DNA of 21,279 bases from Egerieenecus sp048201975. Its GTDB lineage: Bacteria; Bacillota; Clostridia; Christensenellales; Aristaeellaceae. Shown piece after piece: positions 14,668 through 21,279 of the stretch. The DNA is taken from contig DBFBGQ010000164.1 in the NCBI GenBank assembly GCA_048201975.1, forward strand, positions 1 through 21,279. Reading direction: 5' to 3'. Both the position numbers and the translations under genes were made by a program. The notes below the pieces were generated by a model. That model worked only from the letters and a program-made list of their open reading frames with translations, searched no databases and was not told where the DNA came from. Numbering within the stretch: the stretch's first letter is position 1; every line of letters begins with the position of its first letter.

Positions 14668-15543
14668 ATGATCAAGGCAACTGCCGCCGATCGCCGGTTT
14701 CAGATCATTATGAATATTCTCATGGCCGTGATTCTGATTATCATCCTGTATCCGCTGTATTTCGTGGTCATCGCTTCCATCAGCAATCCCGACCTGACCT
14801 ATGCCGGGAAGGTCATCCTGGTACCCAAGGACATCACGTTTGCGGGCTACATTACCCTTTTGAACAATGAGCGCCTTTGGACCAGCTATGGCAACACCGT
14901 TCTCTACACGCTGGTGGGCACGCTGGTAAACCTGCTGCTTACCCTGCCCGCCGCCTATGCGCTTTCCCGTAAATACTTCAAAGCCCGCAAGCTCATCAAC
15001 ATGTTCATTCTGCTTACGATGTTCTTCTCGGGCGGTCTGATTCCTACCTATTTGTTGGTTAAGGATCTGCACCTGCTGGACAGCATGTGGGCCGTCATCC
15101 TGGTCTCCGGGGTATCCGTATGGAATCTGATCATTGCGCGCACCTTCTTTACGGGGAACATTCCCGACGAGATCGAGGAATCCGCGTTTCTGGACGGTTG
15201 TTCCCACATCCGCTTTTTCTGTGGAATTGCGCTGCCGCTGTCCAAGGTCATCATTGTCGTGCTGGGGCTGTTTTACGGCATCGCGCATTGGAACGGCTAT
15301 TTCAACGCCATGATCTACTTTAACTCCACGGAAAAATACCCCCTGCAGCTATTTTTGCGGGAAGTGCTCATCCAGCAGCAGACCCTGGCCATGGAACCTG
15401 GATTGGGCGCCGACTTCACCAACAAAGCCACGTTGATCAAATACGCCATGATCGTCGTGGCCTGCGGACCCATTCTGGCGGTGTATCCGTTCCTGCAAAA
15501 ATACTTTGTCAAGGGCGTGCTCATTGGTTCTGTCAAGGGCTGA
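14668..15543 (+). CDS. Carbohydrate ABC transporter permease, YtcP type
   Basis: This is the second permease subunit, 291 residues and about six membrane segments, partner of the LplB-type protein. The N-terminal helix (residues about 12-36) leads into YPLYFVVIASISNPD, a hallmark of YtcP/LplC proteins. The EAA loop is EIEESAFLDGCSHIRFFCGIALPL, with Gly177 as the loop glycine. The frame is open from a TTG at 14650, but AGAGGAGG at 14653-14660 fixes the ATG at 14668, 30 bases after the preceding stop. The C-terminal sequence LQKYFVKGVLIGSVKG is the standard ending of the family. It forms the membrane channel with its neighbour and receives sugar from the binding protein encoded next. Confidence 0.93.
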   Translation: MIKATAADRRFQIIMNILMAVILIIILYPLYFVVIASISNPDLTYAGKVILVPKDITFAGYITLLNNERLWTSYGNTVLYTLVGTLVNLLLTLPAAYALSRKYFKARKLINMFILLTMFFSGGLIPTYLLVKDLHLLDSMWAVILVSGVSVWNLIIARTFFTGNIPDEIEESAFLDGCSHIRFFCGIALPLSKVIIVVLGLFYGIAHWNGYFNAMIYFNSTEKYPLQLFLREVLIQQQTLAMEPGLGADFTNKATLIKYAMIVVACGPILAVYPFLQKYFVKGVLIGSVKG

Positions 15544-15549
15544 TTTATG

Positions 15550-15586
15550 CGCGGCGCTTGATGCCGCGTGATAAATACATTATACT
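15550..15586 (+). promoter_or_regulatory. Hairpin and internal promoter upstream of the binding-protein gene
   Basis: CGCGGC (15550-15555) and GCCGCG (15563-15568) form a 6-bp stem, extendable by two G-U pairs, with a 7-base loop. Overlapping it, TTGATG (15558-15563) and TATACT (15581-15586) are spaced exactly 17 bp, a good sigma-A promoter fit. This could give the binding protein extra transcription beyond that of the permeases, a common need in ABC importers. Confidence 0.5.
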
Positions 15587-15605
15587 TACATATGGAGGGG
15601 TGGAC

Positions 15606-17180
15606 ATGAAAACAAGGAACCTGGTTGCTCTGTTGCTCGCGATCCTGATGGTGCTGAACGTCTCCTGGGCGCTCGGCGAAACAACCGAGGAAAAAGTCTC
15701 CATTCGCGTGGTGGTGCAGCATGACATCGGCACGGATCAGCTGAGCTTTGCGGACATGAAGCTGTTCCAGGAGATTGCCGAAGAAACCAACATGGACATT
15801 CAGTGGGAGGAAATTCCTTCCAGCGCCATGGCGGAAAAAGTGGGCCTGATCCTCACCAGCGGCGATCTGCCGGACGCCTTCTGGGGCGAAGGGCTGACGG
15901 ATGCCGACATTCTCAACAACGCCAACACCGCTTTCATTCCCCTGAATGATCTGATCGAAGAATACGCGCCCAACCTGAAGGCGCTGTTCGAGGCCCGTCC
16001 CGAGCTGAAGGCCGTTGTCACGGCCTCCGACGGCAACATCTACAGCCTGCCCCGCGTACGCGAGCTGTACTTCCCCGCCGGCCGCACCACCTGGGGCATC
16101 AACCAGAAGTGGCTGGACACGCTGGGCCTGGAAATGCCCACCACCATTGACGAGCTGTACGACGTGCTGGTGGCCTTCAAGGAGCGCGACCCCAACGGAA
16201 ACGGCATCGCCGATGAAATCCCGCTGATCTTCCAGCACAACATGGGCTCCGGCTCCGTGCGCACGGAAGCGGACCTGTACCCCGCCTTCGGCGTCTACGA
16301 CAATACCTCCAACAACGTGCTGACCTACCACCTGATGATGGAGGATGGCAAAGTGCTCTTTACCCCGGTGCTTGATGGCTACAAGGAAGCGCTGAAGTTC
16401 ATGAACCGTCTGTATTCCGAAGGCCTGATGGACAAGGAAGTCTTTACCACGGACTCCTCCACCTACTATGCCAAGGTTCGCAGCGAGGACGATATTGTGG
16501 GCGTGCTGGTGGACTGGACCATTGACGACAGCGTAGGTATGGATATCGCCAACAGCAACTGGTCTCAGCTGGGCGCGCTGGTTGGCCCCAACGGTGATCA
16601 GGGCTGGGGCGTCGTCTCCGGTTCCCAGTATGCGCGCAACTACTTCAGCATTACCGTCAGCAATGAACATCCCGAGGCCACCATGCGCTGGGTGGACCAG
16701 ATGTATGATCCCTACAACTCCGTGCAGCTGTACTACGGGCCTGTGGGCATCATGCTGGAGCAGCAGGGCGATACCCTGGTGGCCTTGGAGCCTCCGGAAG
16801 GCATGACCTATGGCGCCTGGAAGTGGGGCAACACCTGCGCCGACAACGGCCCCCTGGCCATTCTCTCCGAGTACGCGAGCTTCTTCATTCCCCCGGAGCA
16901 GCAAGTCGCTCGTGCCCGCGCGGAGGAATATGTGGGCGAATACCTGCAGAAGGATCCGTATCCCAACCTGTTCCTCTCCATGGAGGATACCGCCGCGCTG
17001 AAGAAAATCATGGTGGACATCAACTCCTACGTGGAGAGCTCGTTGGCCCAGTTCGTCACCGAAGGGGATATCGACGCGAAGTGGGACAACTACGTCGCCC
17101 AGCTTTACAAGATGAAGCTCGGCGATGCGATGGATATCCTGCAGCGGGCCTACGACAACGCCATGGCAACCGCCGAGTAA
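15606..17180 (+). CDS. Extracellular sugar-binding protein, LipO-like, no lipobox
   Basis: This 524-residue exported solute-binding protein serves the two permeases. Residues 1-24 are a signal peptide: MKTR, a hydrophobic core LVALLLAILMVLNVSWA, then a likely signal peptidase I cut after ALG, before ETTEE. There is no cysteine in this region, so unlike typical LipO-type proteins of Gram-positive bacteria it cannot be a lipoprotein. Residues 195-204 read DPNGNGIADE, a calcium-binding-like loop common in this cluster of binding proteins. PDAFWGEGLTDADILNN and AGRTTWGINQKWLDTLGLEMPTTIDELYDVLVAFKERDPNGNG are typical of the family. The upstream frame to 15558 is not used, because GGAGGGG (15594-15600) precedes the ATG at 15606. 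The ligand is likely the oligosaccharide handled by the GH127-type enzymes; this is inferred from context. Confidence 0.9.
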   Translation: MKTRNLVALLLAILMVLNVSWALGETTEEKVSIRVVVQHDIGTDQLSFADMKLFQEIAEETNMDIQWEEIPSSAMAEKVGLILTSGDLPDAFWGEGLTDADILNNANTAFIPLNDLIEEYAPNLKALFEARPELKAVVTASDGNIYSLPRVRELYFPAGRTTWGINQKWLDTLGLEMPTTIDELYDVLVAFKERDPNGNGIADEIPLIFQHNMGSGSVRTEADLYPAFGVYDNTSNNVLTYHLMMEDGKVLFTPVLDGYKEALKFMNRLYSEGLMDKEVFTTDSSTYYAKVRSEDDIVGVLVDWTIDDSVGMDIANSNWSQLGALVGPNGDQGWGVVSGSQYARNYFSITVSNEHPEATMRWVDQMYDPYNSVQLYYGPVGIMLEQQGDTLVALEPPEGMTYGAWKWGNTCADNGPLAILSEYASFFIPPEQQVARARAEEYVGEYLQKDPYPNLFLSMEDTAALKKIMVDINSYVESSLAQFVTEGDIDAKWDNYVAQLYKMKLGDAMDILQRAYDNAMATAE

Positions 17181-17188
17181 ACGGCACA

Positions 17189-17216
17189 TGCCGGGCACGC
17201 GAAAACGTGCCCGGCA
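17189..17216 (+). promoter_or_regulatory. Strong intercistronic hairpin after the binding-protein gene
   Basis: TGCCGGGCACG (17189-17199) and CGTGCCCGGCA (17206-17216) form a perfect 11-bp GC-rich stem with loop CGAAAA. What follows is AACCTTATTT, not a U-run. It may lower transcription into the regulator gene or protect the 3' end of the binding-protein message, so that little regulator and much binding protein are made. Confidence 0.6.
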
Positions 17217-17244
17217 AACCTTATTTGAGGAGGGAACGAGCGCG

Positions 17245-19446
17245 ATGATCCGCAACAGAGGGGCGCTCAAACGGTATCTCATTTCCTTTCTGCTCATCTT
17301 CATCGTTCCCATGACCGTACTATTTGGTTATATGATACAGACCATGCGCAAAAACGCCGAGTCTGAGCAAATTGAAGAAACCCGCAGCGAGCTGGCGTTG
17401 ATCTACGCCATGGTGCAAAACGACCTGAACAAATTTGAGCCAACCGCGCTCCTGGCCCTGGACAACCCCAGCCTACGGCCCAGCCTGCTGGGCGAATCCT
17501 TCTATAATTATTACAATGCCGTGGAAACCCTCAAAGAAATCGTGCGCTCCAACAGCCTGATTGAAATGGCGATTGTCTACGACCGCCTGAACAACTTTGC
17601 CGTTTCCAACTATGGCACCACGCCGCTGCAATACTTTGGAAAGCAGGTGTGGTCCACCACCCTGGACAACGGCATGACGCTTACGGACTACATCGAGTCC
17701 CTGGAGCAGCCGTCCTATGCCTTTGGGGACGTGACGCTTTCCGGCATTGGGGTGCGCCGCTGCGTGCTGTATTTCTGTCCTTCGCAGATCACCCAACAGG
17801 CAAACAATTCCGTCTTTATTGTGGTTATGCCCGTGGCAAACATTCCCGAGCTGTTTCGGGCACATTACAGCGAGTTGAACAACGGTTTTTTTCTGTTTGA
17901 CAGCCAAGGGGAAATGATCGTCTCCTACGGCCAAACCGATGGGATGCCCTGGGAGATTGCCCTGGAAAGCGCCGCCGAAAGCCACCTGATTTCCTACCAA
18001 GGCAACGAATACTGCGTGGCCATGCAAACCGATGAGAACTCCGGCTGGCAATACTTGAACATCTTGTCCCTGACCAAGGCCAACGAAGCCCTGGCGCAAC
18101 GTGTCCGCCTGTTTTCCGTGCTTTTCCTGGCGCTCATTTCCCTGGGCGGGGTGGGCCTATACATGGCGTTGCGGTGGAGCTACTTTCCGCTGCTTCGCTT
18201 GAGCAATCAGGTGCAATCCCTGGTGGACGAGCCAAAGCTCAATGAGGAGGAAACCATCCGCAAGGCGATGGAAACCCTTCAGGACCGGCTTCGGGAGGCC
18301 GAGCAGCACATCATCGCCGTACAGCCGGCAGCCAAGGGATACATGGTCCAGCAAGCCACCCTGGGAAGAGCACTGGATGATTTTCTTTACGCGAACTACT
18401 CCAAATTCAGCGTGGATTCCCTGCGCAAGAAAAACTTTACCGTCGCGGCGCTCTCCATCAGCGAATGCGCGGCGCCGGAAACCCTGTGCGAGAGGCTCCG
18501 GCAAAGAAAAATGACGGTGTATCCCCTTAATGAAATGACGCAGGATCTCCTGCTGCTGATCATTGAAACCGACGCGAAACAGATCGGCGATCTCACCCGG
18601 ACCATGAGCGAGGCGCTGCGGGGATGCGAATACGGCCTGATTTCTGTAGGAAGCCTGAGCCGCTTTGATAAACTGCATTACTCCTGCTTTGAGGCGGAAC
18701 TGGGGCTGATGCTCAACGGCTCGGAGGCAAAAAGAAATCAGATCATTCCCGCCCAGAGCCTGGCGTCAAACGCTCCGCCGCTGCTGCCGCAATTCTGCGC
18801 CGGCATGGTGCGCTCCCTGCATGAGATTCTGCGTCGGGGGGACGCCGCCAGGCTGGCCGAATTTCCAGAGAAGTGGAAAAACGCCCTGGATAAGGTGGAC
18901 CTGCCGCGCATGGAGTATTCCCTGCTGTGCTACGAGCTTTTCTGGGCTATTGTGAGCGCTTTTTCCGATAGCCCCAATGCAAAGGAGCTCTTCCAGAAAA
19001 TGCTAGATTATTTCTACGCCGTGTCTCCTGTCACCAGCAAGGAACGCCTGGCTGACGCCGCCGCCTTTTTCTGCACGAACGCCTTTTACTTTCTGGGGCG
19101 CGAGGGGAACGAGAAGCAGGAGCGCCTGATTGAAATTCTGGCTTATGTGGACGCCCACTGTGCCGAAAGAAATTTCTCCATACAGCTGGTGGCGGATACG
19201 CTGCATGTTTCCCTCTCCTGGCTGAGCCGGTTTTTCAAGGATCAGATGCACATCACCATCACCGAATACGTGCACAAAAAGCGCATCGAGCATATCAAGC
19301 ACCTGCTGCTGGAATCAGACTTGTCCATGAATGAAATTTCGGAAATGGTGGGCTACAGCAGCGCGTCCTCCTTCATCCGCTTTTTCAAAAGTGAATGCGG
19401 TATCACGCCCGCGCAGTTCAAGGAGATGAACGAAAAGCAACCATGA
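17245..19446 (+). CDS. Transmembrane AraC-family regulator with extracytoplasmic sensor, YtdP type
   Basis: This 733-residue one-component regulator spans the membrane twice. TM1 is about residues 9-31 (YLISFLLIFIVPMTVLFGYM), an extracytoplasmic sensor of about 255 residues follows (Cache-like by layout, not by a motif I can prove), and TM2 is about 287-309. A predicted coiled linker (about 330-360) and a mixed cytoplasmic region come next. The C-terminal AraC domain (about 629-728) has both helix-turn-helix units: FSIQLVADTLHVSLSWLSRFFKDQMHITITEYV, and LSMNEISEMVGYSSASSFIRFFKSECGITPAQFKE, the classic second-helix signature. GAGGAGGG before 17245 sets the start, so the longer frame beginning at 17125 is rejected. 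Sitting right behind the transporter genes, it likely senses the sugar or the loaded binding protein and activates both divergent promoters at 13371-13680. The stop overlaps the next gene as ATGA. Confidence 0.9.
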   Translation: MIRNRGALKRYLISFLLIFIVPMTVLFGYMIQTMRKNAESEQIEETRSELALIYAMVQNDLNKFEPTALLALDNPSLRPSLLGESFYNYYNAVETLKEIVRSNSLIEMAIVYDRLNNFAVSNYGTTPLQYFGKQVWSTTLDNGMTLTDYIESLEQPSYAFGDVTLSGIGVRRCVLYFCPSQITQQANNSVFIVVMPVANIPELFRAHYSELNNGFFLFDSQGEMIVSYGQTDGMPWEIALESAAESHLISYQGNEYCVAMQTDENSGWQYLNILSLTKANEALAQRVRLFSVLFLALISLGGVGLYMALRWSYFPLLRLSNQVQSLVDEPKLNEEETIRKAMETLQDRLREAEQHIIAVQPAAKGYMVQQATLGRALDDFLYANYSKFSVDSLRKKNFTVAALSISECAAPETLCERLRQRKMTVYPLNEMTQDLLLLIIETDAKQIGDLTRTMSEALRGCEYGLISVGSLSRFDKLHYSCFEAELGLMLNGSEAKRNQIIPAQSLASNAPPLLPQFCAGMVRSLHEILRRGDAARLAEFPEKWKNALDKVDLPRMEYSLLCYELFWAIVSAFSDSPNAKELFQKMLDYFYAVSPVTSKERLADAAAFFCTNAFYFLGREGNEKQERLIEILAYVDAHCAERNFSIQLVADTLHVSLSWLSRFFKDQMHITITEYVHKKRIEHIKHLLLESDLSMNEISEMVGYSSASSFIRFFKSECGITPAQFKEMNEKQP

Positions 19447-20204
19447 AAAAGTATCTCATCGACCTGGATGGCACTTTATACCGTGGCAACCAGATCATCC
19501 CCGAAGCCGCCGCATGGATGGAACGGCTCCAGCAAAGGGCGCAGGACTATCTGCTCTGCACCAATTGCCCGCTCTGTTCACCGGAGGCGCTTGTGGAAAG
19601 GCTGGCGCGCATGGGCATCCACACCGCGCCTGAGCACGTTCTGACAAGCGGCATGGTTCTGAAGCATCTTTATCCTCAAGGGGAGGAAATCACGCTGCTG
19701 GGTTCCAGGTCCTACCGCGCATGGCTGAAGCAAAACGGCTTTTCCTTTTCTCCCGATGCTGGCATTGCGGTGGTCGGCTATGATCCGGAAATGACGTATC
19801 AGGACCTACAGACGGTTTGCGCGGCCATACTGCGCGGCGCCCGGTATATTCTGACCAACGAGGACAATGTCATCCCCCAGGGGGAGGCCTACGTTCCCCA
19901 TACGGGCGCCATCGGCGCTGCCGTCCATTACGCCACGGGATGCACGCCCCTGGTGCTTGGAAAACCGCACGCGCCGATGATGGAGGCTGCGCTTGCTCTG
20001 CTGAACGTCCCTGCGTCCGATTGCATCGTGGTGGGCGACCGAATGGATACCGACATGGAATTTGCCTTCCGCAATGGCGCGGAGAGTTGCCTGCTGCTCA
20101 CCGGCGTTACCTCCCGCAAGGACGCAGCGCAAGCGAAAGAGCAGCCCACGTATATTTTCGAAAATCTTGGCGAATTGATGAAATGGGAGGATGAACACCA
20201 ATGA
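19443..20204 (+). CDS. HAD-superfamily phosphatase, NagD-like
   Basis: This 253-residue cytoplasmic hydrolase has the four HAD motifs: motif I DLDGTLYRG (Asp7 nucleophile, Asp9 acid), motif II LCTNCP (Thr40/Asn41), motif III Lys174 in LGKPHAPMMEAAL, and motif IV VGDRMDTDMEFAFRNG (Asp199, Asp204). A large type-II cap between motifs II and III (about residues 60-165) puts it in the NagD/4-nitrophenyl-phosphatase group (HAD-IIA), whose members dephosphorylate sugar and nucleotide phosphates. The usual TNN of motif II reads TNC here. The ATG overlaps the regulator's stop, and its own stop overlaps the PHP gene, so the three are made together. The substrate is unknown; a sugar phosphate from the imported glycan or a dead-end metabolite is plausible. 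Confidence 0.87.
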   Translation: MKKYLIDLDGTLYRGNQIIPEAAAWMERLQQRAQDYLLCTNCPLCSPEALVERLARMGIHTAPEHVLTSGMVLKHLYPQGEEITLLGSRSYRAWLKQNGFSFSPDAGIAVVGYDPEMTYQDLQTVCAAILRGARYILTNEDNVIPQGEAYVPHTGAIGAAVHYATGCTPLVLGKPHAPMMEAALALLNVPASDCIVVGDRMDTDMEFAFRNGAESCLLLTGVTSRKDAAQAKEQPTYIFENLGELMKWEDEHQ

Positions 20205-21070
20205 GAAATAATCCGTATCAACACTTTCAAGATCGCACCGCCCTCAAGATCAACTTCCACACGCATGCAGGGGTGTGCGTGCCCGGCGACTGCGGTGAAC
20301 TGCCCATGGATGACGTGGTCGAGGCGTATCGCCGCGCCGGATACCAGGCATTGGCCATCTCCAATCACAACCGGTATGTTGCCCACAGGAATTATGAAGG
20401 CATTGCCGTCCTGGATGCTGTGGAATACAGCGCGCACCCGCATATGCTGCTGGTCGGCACGCGGGAGTACCATGATCTTCCGCATCAGGAGGCCATTCAG
20501 CAAGCGCTGGCAGAGGGAGCCTTCGTGGTTCTGAACCATCCCAACTGGATCCGTCATGAATATCTGCCCTGGGAGATGGCGGATGCCTTGCAGGGATACT
20601 GTGGCATTGAAATACTGAATCCCGTTATCTACCGCCTCAAGGGGTCCGGCCTGGCGCTGGACACCTGGGATCATCTGCTGACCTCCGGGCGGCAGATCTG
20701 GGGATTCGGCAACGACGACTTCCATCTCTGGCACGATTTGCAGCGGGCTTATAACATCGTCTTTGCCCGCTCGGCAGCATTTGAGGATATCAAGGAAGCC
20801 GTGCTGGAAGGCTGCTTCTATGTATCGGATGGCGTGGCCCTGAAGCACCTGGCGTTGGAAGAGGATGCGCTGGAGGTGGAAGCAGGCTTTTTCACCGAAA
20901 GCTATGTGGAAACGTTGGATTACTGTCTGGTAGGCACGGAAGGCCGCGTGCTGGACCGCGCCCATGGGAAACGGGTCGTATTGCATTTTGATCCCTCGGA
21001 GCCCTATATCCGCCTGCAGGCCCGTGCCGAAAACGGCGCCAACCTATTCTTGCAGCCGATGATGCGATAA
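20201..21070 (+). CDS. PHP-domain metal-dependent phosphoesterase family protein
   Basis: This 289-residue protein has a PHP-type metal site: His20 and His22 in INFHTHAGV, Asn55-His56 in LAISNHNRY, a glutamate in VEYSAHPHMLLVG, FVVLNHPNW, and GFGNDDFHLW near residue 170. PHP proteins include histidinol phosphatase, trinuclear-metal phosphoesterases and polymerase exonuclease domains, and this one resembles the stand-alone phosphoesterases. The second motif, normally TDH, reads SNH, so one possible metal ligand is changed from Asp to Asn. The last 80 residues form a small beta-rich domain typical of stand-alone PHP proteins. The start follows GGGAGG (20185-20190) and overlaps the HAD stop as ATGA, suggesting a joint task with the phosphatase. 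The role is not established. Confidence 0.82.
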   Translation: MRNNPYQHFQDRTALKINFHTHAGVCVPGDCGELPMDDVVEAYRRAGYQALAISNHNRYVAHRNYEGIAVLDAVEYSAHPHMLLVGTREYHDLPHQEAIQQALAEGAFVVLNHPNWIRHEYLPWEMADALQGYCGIEILNPVIYRLKGSGLALDTWDHLLTSGRQIWGFGNDDFHLWHDLQRAYNIVFARSAAFEDIKEAVLEGCFYVSDGVALKHLALEEDALEVEAGFFTESYVETLDYCLVGTEGRVLDRAHGKRVVLHFDPSEPYIRLQARAENGANLFLQPMMR

Positions 21071-21155
21071 GCTGCTTCATGGCTCCTGCCGCTGGAGGAA
21101 AGGCGGAACAATGCCTCTGCCAAGCAGCCCAAAATGCCATTTCGCGCCATCAAAA

Positions 21156-21182
21156 AGGAAGGGACTGTTTGTGTCCCTTCCT
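21156..21182 (-). terminator. Rho-independent terminator, best oriented for minus-strand transcription
   Basis: AGGAAGGGAC (21156-21165) and GTCCCTTCCT (21173-21182) form a perfect 10-bp stem with a 7-base loop. On the minus strand the stem is followed by TTTTTG, a proper U-run. On the plus strand no U-run follows, though the hairpin may still stop the PHP transcript, which ends 86 bases earlier. This implies a gene on the minus strand just beyond the right edge. The stem core GGAAGGGAC is shared with the terminator at 9688-9734. Confidence 0.7.
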
Positions 21183-21227
21183 CAGACTGCTGAAAAAAGC
21201 ATGATTTTTCGCACCAGCATGTAAAAA

Positions 21228-21262
21228 TGAAACTTTCGGCTTCCTAACCTGCAAAAGTTTCA
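21228..21262. repeat. 9-bp perfect inverted repeat near the right edge
   Basis: TGAAACTTT (21228-21236) and AAAGTTTCA (21254-21262) are perfect inverted arms around 17 bases. The surrounding 21183-21279 holds no gene I can support, only an open minus-strand frame without a start. It could be an operator, an RNA structure in a 3' untranslated region, or part of a dispersed intergenic repeat that continues past the window. Confidence 0.4.
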
Positions 21263-21279
21263 CCACGTATGGGGGTCCG

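Noticed and set aside
17125..17244. N-terminal extension of the AraC regulator from 17125
   Set aside because: It would overlap the end of the binding-protein gene and translate through the 11-bp hairpin; GAGGAGGG marks the ATG at 17245 and a membrane segment follows directly.
15315..17312. A 665-codon open frame on the minus strand opposite the binding-protein gene
   Set aside because: Its sequence is an antisense shadow rich in His, Gly and Val, it has no recognisable domain or ribosome site, and the plus-strand gene has a signal peptide, a ribosome site and family motifs.
21150..21279. Partial minus-strand gene entering from the right edge
   Set aside because: The frame is open for 42 codons, but it has no start in view, shows no domain, and runs through a terminator hairpin, so I do not list it as a gene.
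1..21279. CRISPR array, tRNA or rRNA genes, prophage or transposase genes
   Set aside because: I looked for spaced repeats, cloverleaf-like segments and integrase or transposase motifs on both strands and saw none.

Overview
The window reads as a piece of chromosome from a high-GC, anaerobic, gut- or rumen-type Clostridia (Bacillota), perhaps Christensenellales- or Oscillospiraceae-like. This is inferred from the FabK enoyl-ACP reductase, the split four-subunit acetyl-CoA carboxylase, strong AGGAGG ribosome sites, sigma-A-type promoters (TATAAT), the LplB/YtcP/LipO-type sugar transporter and a membrane-spanning AraC regulator of YtdP type. No RNA gene, CRISPR array or recognisable insertion sequence was seen.

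Region 1 (1-9735, plus strand) is a complete type II fatty acid synthesis operon: acpP, accB, accC, accD, accA, fabH, fabK, fabD, fabG, fabF, fabZ. It is followed by a MarR-family regulator of FabT type with its own promoter and a palindrome at the predicted transcription start. Acetyl-CoA carboxylase makes malonyl-CoA, FabD loads it on ACP, FabH starts the chain, and FabF/FabG/FabZ/FabK run the elongation cycle. Most junctions are ATGA or slightly longer overlaps. Hairpins sit only in the acpP-accB and fabG-fabF gaps. A 21-bp perfect hairpin closes the region.

Region 2 (9754-13370, minus strand) holds two translationally coupled cytoplasmic enzymes of the GH127/DUF1680 type. One carries the complete zinc-cysteine active site of beta-L-arabinofuranosidases; the other is a diverged relative.

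Region 3 (13371-13680) is a 310-bp divergent control region. It has an 18-bp perfect inverted repeat whose arms lie at about -50 to -70 of both predicted promoters, in the same orientation toward each. A separate 12-bp palindrome lies inside the GH127 promoter.

Region 4 (13681-21070, plus strand) is a sugar-uptake and control operon: two ABC permeases, a solute-binding protein without a lipobox cysteine, a transmembrane AraC-type regulator, a NagD-like HAD phosphatase and a PHP-domain phosphoesterase, the last three joined by ATGA overlaps. The simplest reading is that an extracytoplasmic signal is sensed by the AraC protein, which activates both divergent operons. The transporter then imports an oligosaccharide that the two GH127-type enzymes cut inside the cell. 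The ATPase of the transporter and the downstream pentose pathway are not in the window.

The right end (21071-21279) holds a terminator with its U-run on the minus strand and a further inverted repeat, and no gene I can support.
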